Of a DNA stretch of 64,000 nt, positions 44,223 to 52,566 are shown piece after piece. The notes below the pieces were generated by a model, which was not told the DNA's origin, did not search any database, and saw only the letters and a list, made by a program, of their open reading frames with translations. Source of the DNA: Staphylospora marina (GTDB lineage Bacteria; Bacillota; Bacilli; Thermoactinomycetales; Thermoactinomycetaceae). Position 1 is the first letter of the stretch, and every line of letters starts with the position of its first letter. The stretch spans positions 1,158,001-1,222,000 of the forward strand of contig NZ_CP034118.1 of the NCBI RefSeq assembly GCF_003856495.1, written 5' to 3'. The position numbers and the translations under genes were made by a program.

Positions 44223-44762
44223 TCAAACTTCCCGGATCACTCCGCAACCCAGCCGTCTGCCGGAGTTTCCGGAAGGTTGGCTGCGGTAATCATCCGGATT
44301 CTCGTGAATGATGACGGATTTTCCGATCACGTCCGGCACCCGGAAACGGTCGGTGAAGAAGGTCATTCGCGCCAGCCCGTTGTTGGAAAACAACATGGGG
44401 AAGTCTCCGGCGTGGTTTCCGTGCGGCTGGTTGTCAGGATTCCAGTGGTTGCCGGCCGCTTGAAACGGATCGCTGGAATTTCCCGTGCTGCAGTCGCCCC
44501 TTTCATGAATGTGAAATCCGTGGGGCCCCACGGGAGGTTGTCCTCCGCGGGCGGGACGATAACGGGGAAGTCCTCTCACCTCCACGCGCACTTCCGTACC
44601 GCCGGGGACCGCCACAAACCAGACGGAGCCGCGCAGATTCGGGGCAAGCGGACCGCCGCGAATCCGTGCGAGGGCAAGGCGCCCGCGTTGACTGTACCAC
44701 GCCGTCTCACCGGGATTCAAAAACATGGAATGGGAAAACCACCAAGGGTAAAGCGGATACAC
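44223..44762 (-). CDS. Cu/Zn superoxide dismutase family protein without signal peptide
   Basis: 179 aa, GTG start after GGAGGTGATGAGTT. All ligands are there: HGFHIHERGDC, GNHWNPDNQPHGNHAGDFPML (zinc and bridging His, Asp), SVIIHENPDDY, and the active-site Arg with disulfide Cys in GRRLGCGVI. Bacterial forms are normally exported; here the N-terminus MYPLYPWWFSHSMFLNPGE has no signal sequence or lipobox. It may be in the spore or cytosol, or lack enzymatic activity. It interrupts the scpB-DUF2953 backbone on the opposite strand. Confidence 0.88.
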   Translation of the reverse strand: MYPLYPWWFSHSMFLNPGETAWYSQRGRLALARIRGGPLAPNLRGSVWFVAVPGGTEVRVEVRGLPRYRPARGGQPPVGPHGFHIHERGDCSTGNSSDPFQAAGNHWNPDNQPHGNHAGDFPMLFSNNGLARMTFFTDRFRVPDVIGKSVIIHENPDDYRSQPSGNSGRRLGCGVIREV

Positions 44763-44900
44763 AACTCATCACCTCCGTCACCGATGAACACTCCGGATGG
44801 TCGTTGTTCATGGTATGCCACAGGGAAAAAGCTGTTCCCCGTTTCCGTGCCGCGTTCGTATACAACCGATTTCTCCTGCCCAAAATACAAATAATGGCAG

Positions 44901-45596
44901 GTGTTGGGATTGAACACATTCTGGCTCACGGCGTTCGGGATCATCGGCGGGTTGATTCTGCTCATCCTGCTGATCTCCATGACATCGGTTCGGATTGAAT
45001 TCCTGCTCAAGCGGGAAGACGGGGATGATCGCGGGGAGGTGAACATTCGGGCGCTATTCGGTCTGATCCGCTACCGGGTGGAGTTCCCCTCGTTGGTCTT
45101 TAAAGGATGGGAAGAGGGATTGCAGATTCAGGAAAACAGAGCGGGGGGTGCCGGCGGGAGGAACGTCGACAACCGGGAGGAAGAATTCGTAATCGACAAA
45201 GAAACGATGCGGGCCGCCAAACGGTCAATCCAGGAGATGATGGATCATTTCGTCCATCTGCGGCTGACGCTCCGTTGGTTTTTGTCAAAGGTGACTTGTG
45301 AGAAACTGGTCTGGTTCACCCGGTTGGGAACGGGGGATGCCGCGGAGGCGGGATTGCTCACGGGAATCGCATGGGGTGTCAAGTCGACCCTTGTGGGAAT
45401 CCTGGGCAGTTACATCCGTTGGGAACGACCGCCCGAGTTGGCGATCGATCCCGATTTTCACCGCCCGGCGTTGGAAACCCGCTTGCAGGGCATAATCCGC
45501 TTCAAAATCGGGCACGCTATCCTTGTCGGAAAGCGTCTGTTTGCCACGCGAAAAGGGAGGGCACGCATATGGCAGAACATCCCATTCAGGGCCTGA
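44901..45596 (+). CDS. DUF2953 domain membrane protein (YtfI-like)
   Basis: 231 aa (GTG; a TTG at 44910 is also possible). One N-terminal helix (about 8-28, LTAFGIIGGLILLILLIS), then SVRIEFLLKREDG...RALFGLIRYRVEFP, the DUF2953 pattern, and FLSKVTCEKLVWFTRLGTGDAAEAGLLTG. The function is unknown but it precedes ytfJ in spore formers. Overlaps ytfJ by 28 bp. Confidence 0.85.
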   Translation: MLGLNTFWLTAFGIIGGLILLILLISMTSVRIEFLLKREDGDDRGEVNIRALFGLIRYRVEFPSLVFKGWEEGLQIQENRAGGAGGRNVDNREEEFVIDKETMRAAKRSIQEMMDHFVHLRLTLRWFLSKVTCEKLVWFTRLGTGDAAEAGLLTGIAWGVKSTLVGILGSYIRWERPPELAIDPDFHRPALETRLQGIIRFKIGHAILVGKRLFATRKGRARIWQNIPFRA

Positions 45597-46030
45597 TGAC
45601 AACCGCGATGGAAAGCATCCGTGAGATGGTGGATGTGAACACCATCATCGGAGAACCCGTGGAAACCGGAGGACACGTGATCATTCCGATCTCCAAAGTG
45701 GGCTTCGGTTTTGCCGCGGGGGGCAGCGAGTTTACCGGAATCCGTGATGAATCCGGTTCGGACCGGGGCGGTGATGACCGCCGGTACGGTGGCCGGGAAG
45801 ATCAAGACAACGGAGAAGGACACGGCAAATTCCCGTTCGGGGGCGGAAGCGGGGGAGGCGTGTCCATCACTCCGGTCGGTTTTATCGTCATGGGCGATTG
45901 CGGCGTGAAACTGATCAGCATGGACACCCAGACCCATCTGTTCGACCGGTTGATCGACATGGCCCCGAATGTTCTCGAGCAACTGAAAGGTCTTTCCCGG
46001 AAACGGAGAGAAAGAGATGATTTCTATTGA
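45569..46030 (+). CDS. ytfJ: Sporulation protein YtfJ (GerW)
   Basis: 153 aa, ATG after AAGGGAGGG. PIQGLMTTAMESIREMVDVNTIIGEPV, VIIPISKVGFGFAAGGSEF and the C-terminal GGGVSITPVGFIVM are the family. A Gly/Asp-rich linker lies in between. In B. subtilis it is forespore-made and needed for L-alanine germination. Confidence 0.93.
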   Translation: MAEHPIQGLMTTAMESIREMVDVNTIIGEPVETGGHVIIPISKVGFGFAAGGSEFTGIRDESGSDRGGDDRRYGGREDQDNGEGHGKFPFGGGSGGGVSITPVGFIVMGDCGVKLISMDTQTHLFDRLIDMAPNVLEQLKGLSRKRRERDDFY

Positions 46031-46042
46031 GAAGGTTCCTGG

Positions 46043-46072
46043 AACGACACGCTGGATGCGGGTCGTTTTTTT
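46043..46072 (+). terminator. Terminator after ytfJ
   Basis: Stem AACGAC / GTCGTT with 13-nt loop, then seven T. Confidence 0.75.
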
Positions 46073-46158
46073 GTTTTTGGAGCTTTTTTACATAAACATG
46101 TCCAACGCGCATATCATGGGTACAAACCCTGTGTGTACAACCTTGGAGGGATGGCGGT

Positions 46159-47316
46159 GTGAAGCGATGGTTATGCCGGGTGTTGGGACCCGTTGTGGCA
46201 CTCGGAATGATCTTGCAGCCGGGGCATGCGGCCGCGACTGAACCGGATGAATCCACTCCCGATCTGGCACCCGGAGCCCGGGCGGCCATCCTGGTTGACG
46301 CGGGAACCGGACGGGTGTTGTACCAAAAACGGGCCGATGAACCGATGCCGATCGCCAGCCTGACGAAAATCATGACGGCCATCCTGGCCATCGAACACGG
46401 CAAGCTGGATGAATTGGTAACGGTCGGGCCGAATGCCGTCGGCGTGGAAGGATCATCGATCTATCTGAAAGAAGGCGAAAAAATTCCGCTGGAAACCCTG
46501 CTTTACGGGCTGATGCTCAGATCGGGGAACGATGCCGCCGTCGCCATCGCCGAACACATCGGAGGCTCCGTGGAAGGGTTTGTCTGGATGATGAATGAAA
46601 AAGCGGAATTTTTGGGACTGGAACAAACACATTTCGCCAATCCGCACGGGTTGGACGCGGAAGGACATCATTCTTCGGCAAGGGATTTGGCGACACTGAC
46701 GGCATACGCACTGAAAAACCCCGTTTTCAGTCAAATCGTTTCCACCGAAGTGAAGACGGTGCCGTGGCCGGGAGAACAATGGCATCGGAAGTTTTACAAC
46801 AAAAACAAGATGCTTCGCTTTTATCGCTGGGCGGACGGAGTGAAAACGGGATTCACCAAAAAGGCGCGACGCACGCTGGTTTCCTCGGCGACCAAGGACG
46901 GACGTCGGTTGATCACGGTCACGCTCAATGACGGAGACGACTGGAAAGACTCGATGATGATGTTTGAATACGGGTTCAACCGGTTCGAAACGGTGTCCAT
47001 TCTCAAAAAAGGACAACGGGTCGGCGGAAAGTCACTGAAGAAGGGGGATCGACGGATCGACGTGGTGGCGGGTGCGGATTTTTCCTGGCCGCTCACTCAG
47101 GAAGAAAAAGGGCTTGTCAGCGTGGAACCCATTGTGTCTTTTCCGCTTGAACGGGTGGAGAAAAGCGGCATGCAAGTGGGAACGGCCCGCGTTTTCGTCA
47201 AAGGAGAGCAGGTGGGATCGATTCCTCTGATCAGCCGGTTCAGTGATGAACCGACCGTCATGGGGCATTGGAAGCATGTGCTTGCGCTGATGATCGGAAG
47301 GGGAGGATGGCGGTGA
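46159..47316 (+). CDS. dacB: D-alanyl-D-alanine carboxypeptidase DacB (PBP5*-like)
   Basis: 385 aa, GTG after TTGGAGGG. Signal peptide about 1-25 (ending HAAA). S11 motifs SLTK (S67-K70), SGN (RSGNDAA, ~127) and KTGFT. Makes spore cortex peptide cross-linking low from the mother-cell side. The dacB-spmA-spmB operon is as in Bacillus. GTGA overlap with spmA. Confidence 0.94.
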   Translation: MKRWLCRVLGPVVALGMILQPGHAAATEPDESTPDLAPGARAAILVDAGTGRVLYQKRADEPMPIASLTKIMTAILAIEHGKLDELVTVGPNAVGVEGSSIYLKEGEKIPLETLLYGLMLRSGNDAAVAIAEHIGGSVEGFVWMMNEKAEFLGLEQTHFANPHGLDAEGHHSSARDLATLTAYALKNPVFSQIVSTEVKTVPWPGEQWHRKFYNKNKMLRFYRWADGVKTGFTKKARRTLVSSATKDGRRLITVTLNDGDDWKDSMMMFEYGFNRFETVSILKKGQRVGGKSLKKGDRRIDVVAGADFSWPLTQEEKGLVSVEPIVSFPLERVEKSGMQVGTARVFVKGEQVGSIPLISRFSDEPTVMGHWKHVLALMIGRGGWR

Positions 47317-47915
47317 TTCACTATATCTGGATTTTCATGATCGCCAGCGGTGTGGTGGCGGCCGCCTTCCAGGGAAACATGGATGTGGTGACGCAGGCTG
47401 CGTTGAACGGAGCCAAGGAAGCCGTGGCAGTCTGCATCGGATTGATCAGCATTCTGGTGTTCTGGCTCGGCATGATGCGGATCGCGCAAGATGCGGGATT
47501 GCTGGATAAGCTGGCCCGGCTGCTCAGACCGGTGGCGCGGTTTCTCTTTCCCGGGGTCCCGGAAAACCATCCGGCGATGGGATACATCCTGTCCAACATG
47601 AGCGCCAATCTGTTCGGACTGGGCAATGCGGCCACGCCCATGGGATTGAAGGCCATGGAAGAACTGCAAAAACTGAATCCCGATCCCAGGACGGCCACAC
47701 CGGCCATGTGCACGTTGTTGGCTCTCAATACGTCAGGACTCACCCTGATCCCGACCACGATCATCGGGATTCGGATGAAGCACGGGTCGGTCGACCCGAC
47801 GGACATCATCGGTCCGACGATTCTGGCCACGTTTGTGGCCACCACACTGGCCGTTTTACTGGACCGGTATTACCGAAATCGGACGTTTGACGCACACGGA
47901 CGTCTGAAGAAATGA
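47313..47915 (+). CDS. spmA: Spore maturation protein A
   Basis: 200 aa from the GTG overlapping the dacB stop, 6 nt after GGGGAGG; this start aligns with B. subtilis SpmA (VIHYIWIFMI). Four to five helices with nucleoside-transporter-like gate motif NMSANLFGLGNAATPMGLKA. Needed for spore core dehydration in Bacillus. Confidence 0.95.
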   Translation: MIHYIWIFMIASGVVAAAFQGNMDVVTQAALNGAKEAVAVCIGLISILVFWLGMMRIAQDAGLLDKLARLLRPVARFLFPGVPENHPAMGYILSNMSANLFGLGNAATPMGLKAMEELQKLNPDPRTATPAMCTLLALNTSGLTLIPTTIIGIRMKHGSVDPTDIIGPTILATFVATTLAVLLDRYYRNRTFDAHGRLKK

Positions 47916-47935
47916 CGGAAAGGGGGATGATGCGG

Positions 47936-48469
47936 ATGGTGGAAGTGGTCTCATGGATTTCCAGAATGATGATTCCGTCCATACTTGTACTCATCCCCCT
48001 TTACGCCGTCATGCGCAAAGTTCCGGTGTATGAGAGCTTTGTGGAGGGAGCGAAAGAAGGATTCCCCACGGCCGTGTCCATCATTCCCCATCTTGTCGGG
48101 ATGATGGTGGCCGTCTCCGTCTTCCGGGAGACGGGGGCGCTTGAGTTTTACCTGAAGTTTTTGTCTCCCCTGTTTTCGTGGCTCCATATTCCGATGGAAG
48201 TGGTGCCCATCGGATTGCTCCGTCCGATCTCCGGAACCGGCTCGCTGGCTTTCGTGGAGAGTGTGATGCGCACGTACGGTCCCGACTCGTTTCTGGGCAA
48301 GCTGGCGGCAACCATTCAGGGCAGCACGGACACCACTCTCTATGTACTGACGGTATATTTTGGAGCGGTGGGCATCAGGCGTTCCCTCTATGCCCTGAAA
48401 GTGGGGTTGTGGGCCGATCTTGCCGGATTCCTGGCATCGTGGATCATTTGTTCCCTGATGTTCCTGTGA
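47936..48469 (+). CDS. spmB: Spore maturation protein B
   Basis: 177 aa; the ATG 9 nt after AAAGGGGG is preferred over the ATG at 47912, which overlaps spmA. Four to five helices, PLYAVMRKVPVYESFVEGAKEG and RPISGTGSLAFVESVM. Acts with SpmA. Confidence 0.94.
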   Translation: MVEVVSWISRMMIPSILVLIPLYAVMRKVPVYESFVEGAKEGFPTAVSIIPHLVGMMVAVSVFRETGALEFYLKFLSPLFSWLHIPMEVVPIGLLRPISGTGSLAFVESVMRTYGPDSFLGKLAATIQGSTDTTLYVLTVYFGAVGIRRSLYALKVGLWADLAGFLASWIICSLMFL

Positions 48470-48546
48470 AACCGGGCGGTCGACATGTCCTTCTGATATA
48501 ATGAAATGGCCACCCAACATCGGGAAGGATGGAAAGGGGATCCGGC

Positions 48547-49125
48547 ATGGCCAGAAAGAAAGTGGATATGCGGGAATTGTTTGATGCAACCGGCCAATTG
48601 CTCCTGGAGCGTGGATACGGGGGCTTTCATTTCGGTGCGCTTTCGGAACGGTTGGGGGTGGGGCGCAGCACGATTTACGAATACTTTCGTTCCAAGGAAC
48701 AGTTGATTCTCGCTTACATGAACGATCTGATGGGAAAAGTGCTCGCCGAGTGTGAAAAACAGGGGGCATTGCCGCCGCTGGATCGTTTGCGGAACTGGTT
48801 GTCCGTATTCATGAGGTACTCTCACATCCAGCGGATCTTCCAGAGCCTGCCGTTTTTGGATCCGACCGAATCTCCGGAAGCCGAAGCTTTCATGCGAAAA
48901 CTGTTTCAAGACCACAAAAAACTGTATGTCATGATCGAGCAAACCATTGAAGAAGCCAAAGATGCAGGCGTCATCCGGAAGAGTGTCCCGACCGGACTGC
49001 TCACCGCCATGATCTTTTCTTCGGTTTATCTTCCGGAAGTGATGGGACCCGGACAGTCGGTGTCCGGAGAGGATTTTCTCGATTTGCTGCACCGGGGATT
49101 TGAGCCTCGGGGCGATGGCGACTGA
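48547..49125 (+). CDS. TetR-family repressor
   Basis: 192 aa from the ATG after AAAGGGGATCCGGC. HTH at about 9-55 (GQLLLERGYGGFHFGALSERLGVG-type, then RSTIYEYFRSKEQLI). All-helical ligand domain after. Directly upstream of the MMPL transporter with three palindromes in between, so it most likely controls it. The ligand is unknown, perhaps a lipid or drug. Confidence 0.9.
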   Translation: MARKKVDMRELFDATGQLLLERGYGGFHFGALSERLGVGRSTIYEYFRSKEQLILAYMNDLMGKVLAECEKQGALPPLDRLRNWLSVFMRYSHIQRIFQSLPFLDPTESPEAEAFMRKLFQDHKKLYVMIEQTIEEAKDAGVIRKSVPTGLLTAMIFSSVYLPEVMGPGQSVSGEDFLDLLHRGFEPRGDGD

Positions 49126-49180
49126 ACCGGGTTCCGGTGAGGGATCCGGTTTTCCCTTTCCGATTCCCGGTGATCGGGTA

Positions 49181-49322
49181 TTGACGCTTGTGTCGGAATA
49201 AGAGAGAATAGGGAACGGAATATTTTTTTGTACCAACCCGACACATGTGTCGAAATCGAGGGACGGGCCGGGTTATCAAGAAGTCCGTTCCGTCGTCGCT
49301 GTGTTTATCGACACTTGTGTCG
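49181..49322 (+). promoter_or_regulatory. MMPL transporter promoter with three TetR-type operators
   Basis: Palindrome CGACACATGTGTCG (49239-49252), CGACACTTGTGTCG (49309-49322) and a less perfect TGACGCTTGTGTCG (49182-49195). The first in order overlaps a TTGACG -35 (49181) with GAGAAT 17 bp on (49204-49209). Confidence 0.75.
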
Positions 49323-49355
49323 GGAAATGCCATCCGATCGAAAGGAGATGCATGC

Positions 49356-51584
49356 ATGACCCGGTTGATGCAAGCGTTCGTATCAAAAATTTCCGGGCGC
49401 AGGGGAGCTTGGGGAACCCTGATCTTCTGGTTGGTGTTGATGGTGATTCTCAGCGGGGTGGCACCCGCCGCCAAGAACCATGCCGTCAACGTCAACGGCG
49501 CCGATCTCCCCGAAGAAGCCCGTTCCGTGGTGGCGCGTGAAGAATTGCAGCGTCATTTTTCCGACAATGACGGACTTCCCGCACTGCTGGTGTTTCACAA
49601 GAAAGACGGAATCGGTTCTGCCGATCTGGCCAACATCACCAAGGTGAGTGAGTATCTCGCCTCTTCCGAATCGCCGGAAACGGTGAAGGAATTCCCGCCG
49701 CTTCATCTCATGCCGGAGCCGGCCCGGCAAGCGTTTTTGTCCGAGGACAAAACGACGCTGGTGTTGCCGGTGATGCTCAAAGACGGCCTGGAAATGCAGG
49801 CCATCAATGATACCGTCACTCAAATTCAGGAAAAAGGAAGCGGGTTGGTCGGCTCTTCCGTCGAACTGAACATCACGGGTCCGGCGGGAATCGCATCGGA
49901 TACCATCGCCCTTTTCTCCAATGCCGACCTGGTCCTGCTCTTTTCCACCATCGGGCTCATCCTGATTCTCCTGATCGTCATTTACCGGTCTCCGCTTCTG
50001 GCGATCATTCCGCTGTTGGTGGCGGGAATTGTTCATCAGGTCACGGACCGGTTGCTCGGATTGATGGGGAAAAACGGCGTGTTCGAGATCGAATCCCAAT
50101 CCCTTTCCATCATGAGCATTCTTCTCTTTGCCGCTCTGACGGATTATTCTCTGCTGGTTTTCGCCCGCTTCCGCGAAGAGCTGAAGAAGCATGAAGACAA
50201 GTTTGTGGCCATGAAAGAAGCGATGAAGCAGGTGTGGGAACCCGTTTTCTTCAGTGCGGGAACGGTTCTGGCGGCCATGCTGGTCCTGTTCATCGCCGAC
50301 TACAAACCGTACGAGAACTTCGCACCCGTCTTTTCGCTCGCCATGGGTGTGATTCTGATTGCCGGTCTGACGTTGGTTCCGGCTCTGTTTGCCCTGTTCG
50401 GCCGCAAGGCGTTCTGGCCGTTCATTCCGAAAGCCGGTGACCCGGAGACCCGGACCGGTTCCATTTGGAGCCGCATCGGCCACTTGGTGGTGAAAAAGCC
50501 CGGGGTGATCTCCGTGCTGATGGTCGGGGTGTTGGCTGTCGGAGCGCTGGGCATGACGCAAATCCAGTACAATTTCAACCTGATCAAATCGTTCCCCGAG
50601 GATCTCGGATCCCGGAAAGGTTATGAACGGTTGGAAACCCATTTTTCCAAAGGGGAATTGGCTCCGGCCACCGTGCTGGTCACCGGAACGGAGTCCATCA
50701 CTCCCGAGAAGCTGTCGGCTCTGAAAAAAGAACTGGAACGGCAACCGGGTGTCAAGCAAGTGACAACGGTGCTTGAACCCGGACCGGGAGCAGGTCACGC
50801 TTCCGCCGCAGACAGAGGAAACCAAATCATTTCCAAGGACGGAAAGGCGGCCCGCCTGCAGTTCATTTTCGAGGAGAATCCGTACGATCAGCGCTCCTTG
50901 GACCACATGGATGAGATGCGGAATCGTTCCGAAGATATCTTGAAAAACAGCGGCTTGTCTCCGGAGAAGCATCGTCTCATGTTCGCCGGGGAAACGGCCA
51001 AACAGGCGGACGTCCGCGCGATGAACCGGGAAGACACCCAAAAGGTGATCATTTGGGTGACCGTCCTGATCACCGTTCTCCTGATCCTGCAAACCCGATC
51101 CCTGGTTGCGGCACTGTTGATGATTTCCACCATCCTTCTCTCGTACGCGGCCGCCATGGGATTGAGCACGTGGTTGTTTGACACGTTCTTCGGCTGGACG
51201 GACATGAGTTACCGCATTCCGCTGTACACTTACGTATTCCTGGTGGCACTCGGTGTGGATTACAACATCATGGTGGTTTCGCGGATCAGGGAGGAAGCGT
51301 CCCGTCACGAGATGAAAGAGGCGATCCGGCGCGGCGTGTCCCTGACCGGAGGAGTCATTTCTTCCGCGGGTCTGATCCTTGCGGCCACATTTGCCGTCCT
51401 GATGACCCAACCGATTCTGGAGTTGTTCATGTTCGGATTCACCGTGGCGCTGGGAATTTTGCTCGACACGTTCCTCGTTCGTTCTCTGCTTGTGCCTTCG
51501 TTGTTCACCCTGCTCGGGAGGTACAGTTTCTGGCCGTCCAAAACGGGTCGGGAAGAGAGCGAAGTCGCCCGGGTCACCGGCTGA
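49356..51584 (+). CDS. MMPL/RND-family transporter
   Basis: 742 aa, ATG after AAAGGAGATGCATGC. One N-terminal helix, an extracellular domain, five helices (~194-380), a second domain and a second five-helix block (~570-725): the MmpL layout of 12 helices. Proton-relay DY motifs: AALTDYSLLVFARFRE and VALGVDYNIMVVSRIREE. Exports lipids or amphiphilic compounds. Controlled by the upstream TetR protein by inference. Confidence 0.93.
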   Translation: MTRLMQAFVSKISGRRGAWGTLIFWLVLMVILSGVAPAAKNHAVNVNGADLPEEARSVVAREELQRHFSDNDGLPALLVFHKKDGIGSADLANITKVSEYLASSESPETVKEFPPLHLMPEPARQAFLSEDKTTLVLPVMLKDGLEMQAINDTVTQIQEKGSGLVGSSVELNITGPAGIASDTIALFSNADLVLLFSTIGLILILLIVIYRSPLLAIIPLLVAGIVHQVTDRLLGLMGKNGVFEIESQSLSIMSILLFAALTDYSLLVFARFREELKKHEDKFVAMKEAMKQVWEPVFFSAGTVLAAMLVLFIADYKPYENFAPVFSLAMGVILIAGLTLVPALFALFGRKAFWPFIPKAGDPETRTGSIWSRIGHLVVKKPGVISVLMVGVLAVGALGMTQIQYNFNLIKSFPEDLGSRKGYERLETHFSKGELAPATVLVTGTESITPEKLSALKKELERQPGVKQVTTVLEPGPGAGHASAADRGNQIISKDGKAARLQFIFEENPYDQRSLDHMDEMRNRSEDILKNSGLSPEKHRLMFAGETAKQADVRAMNREDTQKVIIWVTVLITVLLILQTRSLVAALLMISTILLSYAAAMGLSTWLFDTFFGWTDMSYRIPLYTYVFLVALGVDYNIMVVSRIREEASRHEMKEAIRRGVSLTGGVISSAGLILAATFAVLMTQPILELFMFGFTVALGILLDTFLVRSLLVPSLFTLLGRYSFWPSKTGREESEVARVTG

Positions 51585-51620
51585 CCCGTACATCCCGGAC
51601 CATCCGACGGTTTGGTTCGT

Positions 51621-51657
51621 TGCCCGGTTTCCCCGGTGGGAGCCGGGCATTTTTTTT
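51621..51657 (+). terminator. Terminator of the TetR-MMPL unit
   Basis: Stem TGCCCGG / CCGGGCA with 15-nt loop, then eight T. Confidence 0.85.
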
Positions 51658-51722
51658 CGGGGTGCCTTCGCTTGAGACGGGTTCCGATAAACAGTAAGAT
51701 GGTCAAAGAGGTGACACGGAAC

Positions 51723-52439
51723 ATGGAACGATTGCAGAAAGTGATGGCCATGGCAGGCGTCGCATCCAGAAGACAGTGCGAGAACCTGATTCGCGAAGGC
51801 AGGGTGAAAGTCAACGGGGAATGGGTGACCGCACCGGGAATGAAAGTGGATCCGCGAAAAGACGTGATCGAAGTCGACGGCGAACCGGTGTTTTTGGAAG
51901 AGAAACGGACGTTTCTCTTTTACAAACCTTCCGGGGTGATCACCAGCATGAGCGACCCCCGCGGCCGAAAGACGGTGGCGGACTTTTTCCGTGACATTCC
52001 GGAGAGGGTGTTTCCCGTGGGGAGACTGGACTATGACACGGAAGGGCTGCTGCTCGTGACCAATGACGGGGAATTGGCCAACCGGTTGCTTCACCCGCGG
52101 TTTGAAGTGGAGAAAGTGTATGTGGCCACGGTCCGGGGAAAGCCGGACAAAGCGGCGATCCGCACCCTGCGGGAAGGGGTCCGGTTGGAAGACGGGATGA
52201 CCGCTCCGGCCAAGGTGCGCGTGCTGGAGGCGTCGGATTCGCGTTCCCGTCTCGAATTGACCATCCACGAAGGCAGAAACCGGCAGGTGAGGCGCATGTG
52301 TGCAGCCGTGGGACATCCGGTGATTCACCTGAAGCGAACCCGGCTGGCTTTCCTGACGCTGAGCGGGCTCAGGCGGGGAGAATACCGGGAACTGACTCCC
52401 CAAGAAGTCAAACGGCTCCGCAGCCGGATGGGGCTTTGA
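51723..52439 (+). CDS. rluB: Pseudouridine synthase RluB
   Basis: 238 aa, ATG after GAGGTGA. S4 RNA-binding domain at 1-60 (ERLQKVMAMAGVASRRQCENL), catalytic Asp in GRLDYDTEGLLLVTNDG, and NRQVRRMCAAVGHPV. Modifies 23S rRNA. The spmB-rluB-res order is the Bacillus one, with TetR-MMPL inserted. Confidence 0.94.
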   Translation: MERLQKVMAMAGVASRRQCENLIREGRVKVNGEWVTAPGMKVDPRKDVIEVDGEPVFLEEKRTFLFYKPSGVITSMSDPRGRKTVADFFRDIPERVFPVGRLDYDTEGLLLVTNDGELANRLLHPRFEVEKVYVATVRGKPDKAAIRTLREGVRLEDGMTAPAKVRVLEASDSRSRLELTIHEGRNRQVRRMCAAVGHPVIHLKRTRLAFLTLSGLRRGEYRELTPQEVKRLRSRMGL

Positions 52440-52566
52440 AGCGCCCGCGAGTTCAAACAATCTTCAAATCGCCCGGCAGTGACCATCTTGACAGCAGGTA
52501 TAATGTTAGGTGGGGTCACATGTCCAAAGTTACCCGTGCGATCCCTGGAAACGGGGGATGAGAGCC

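Noticed and set aside
49383-52460. 1025-codon open frame on the minus strand
   Set aside because: It lies opposite the MMPL transporter and rluB, has no family motif, and is His/Gln-rich as expected for an antisense shadow of a GC-rich gene.
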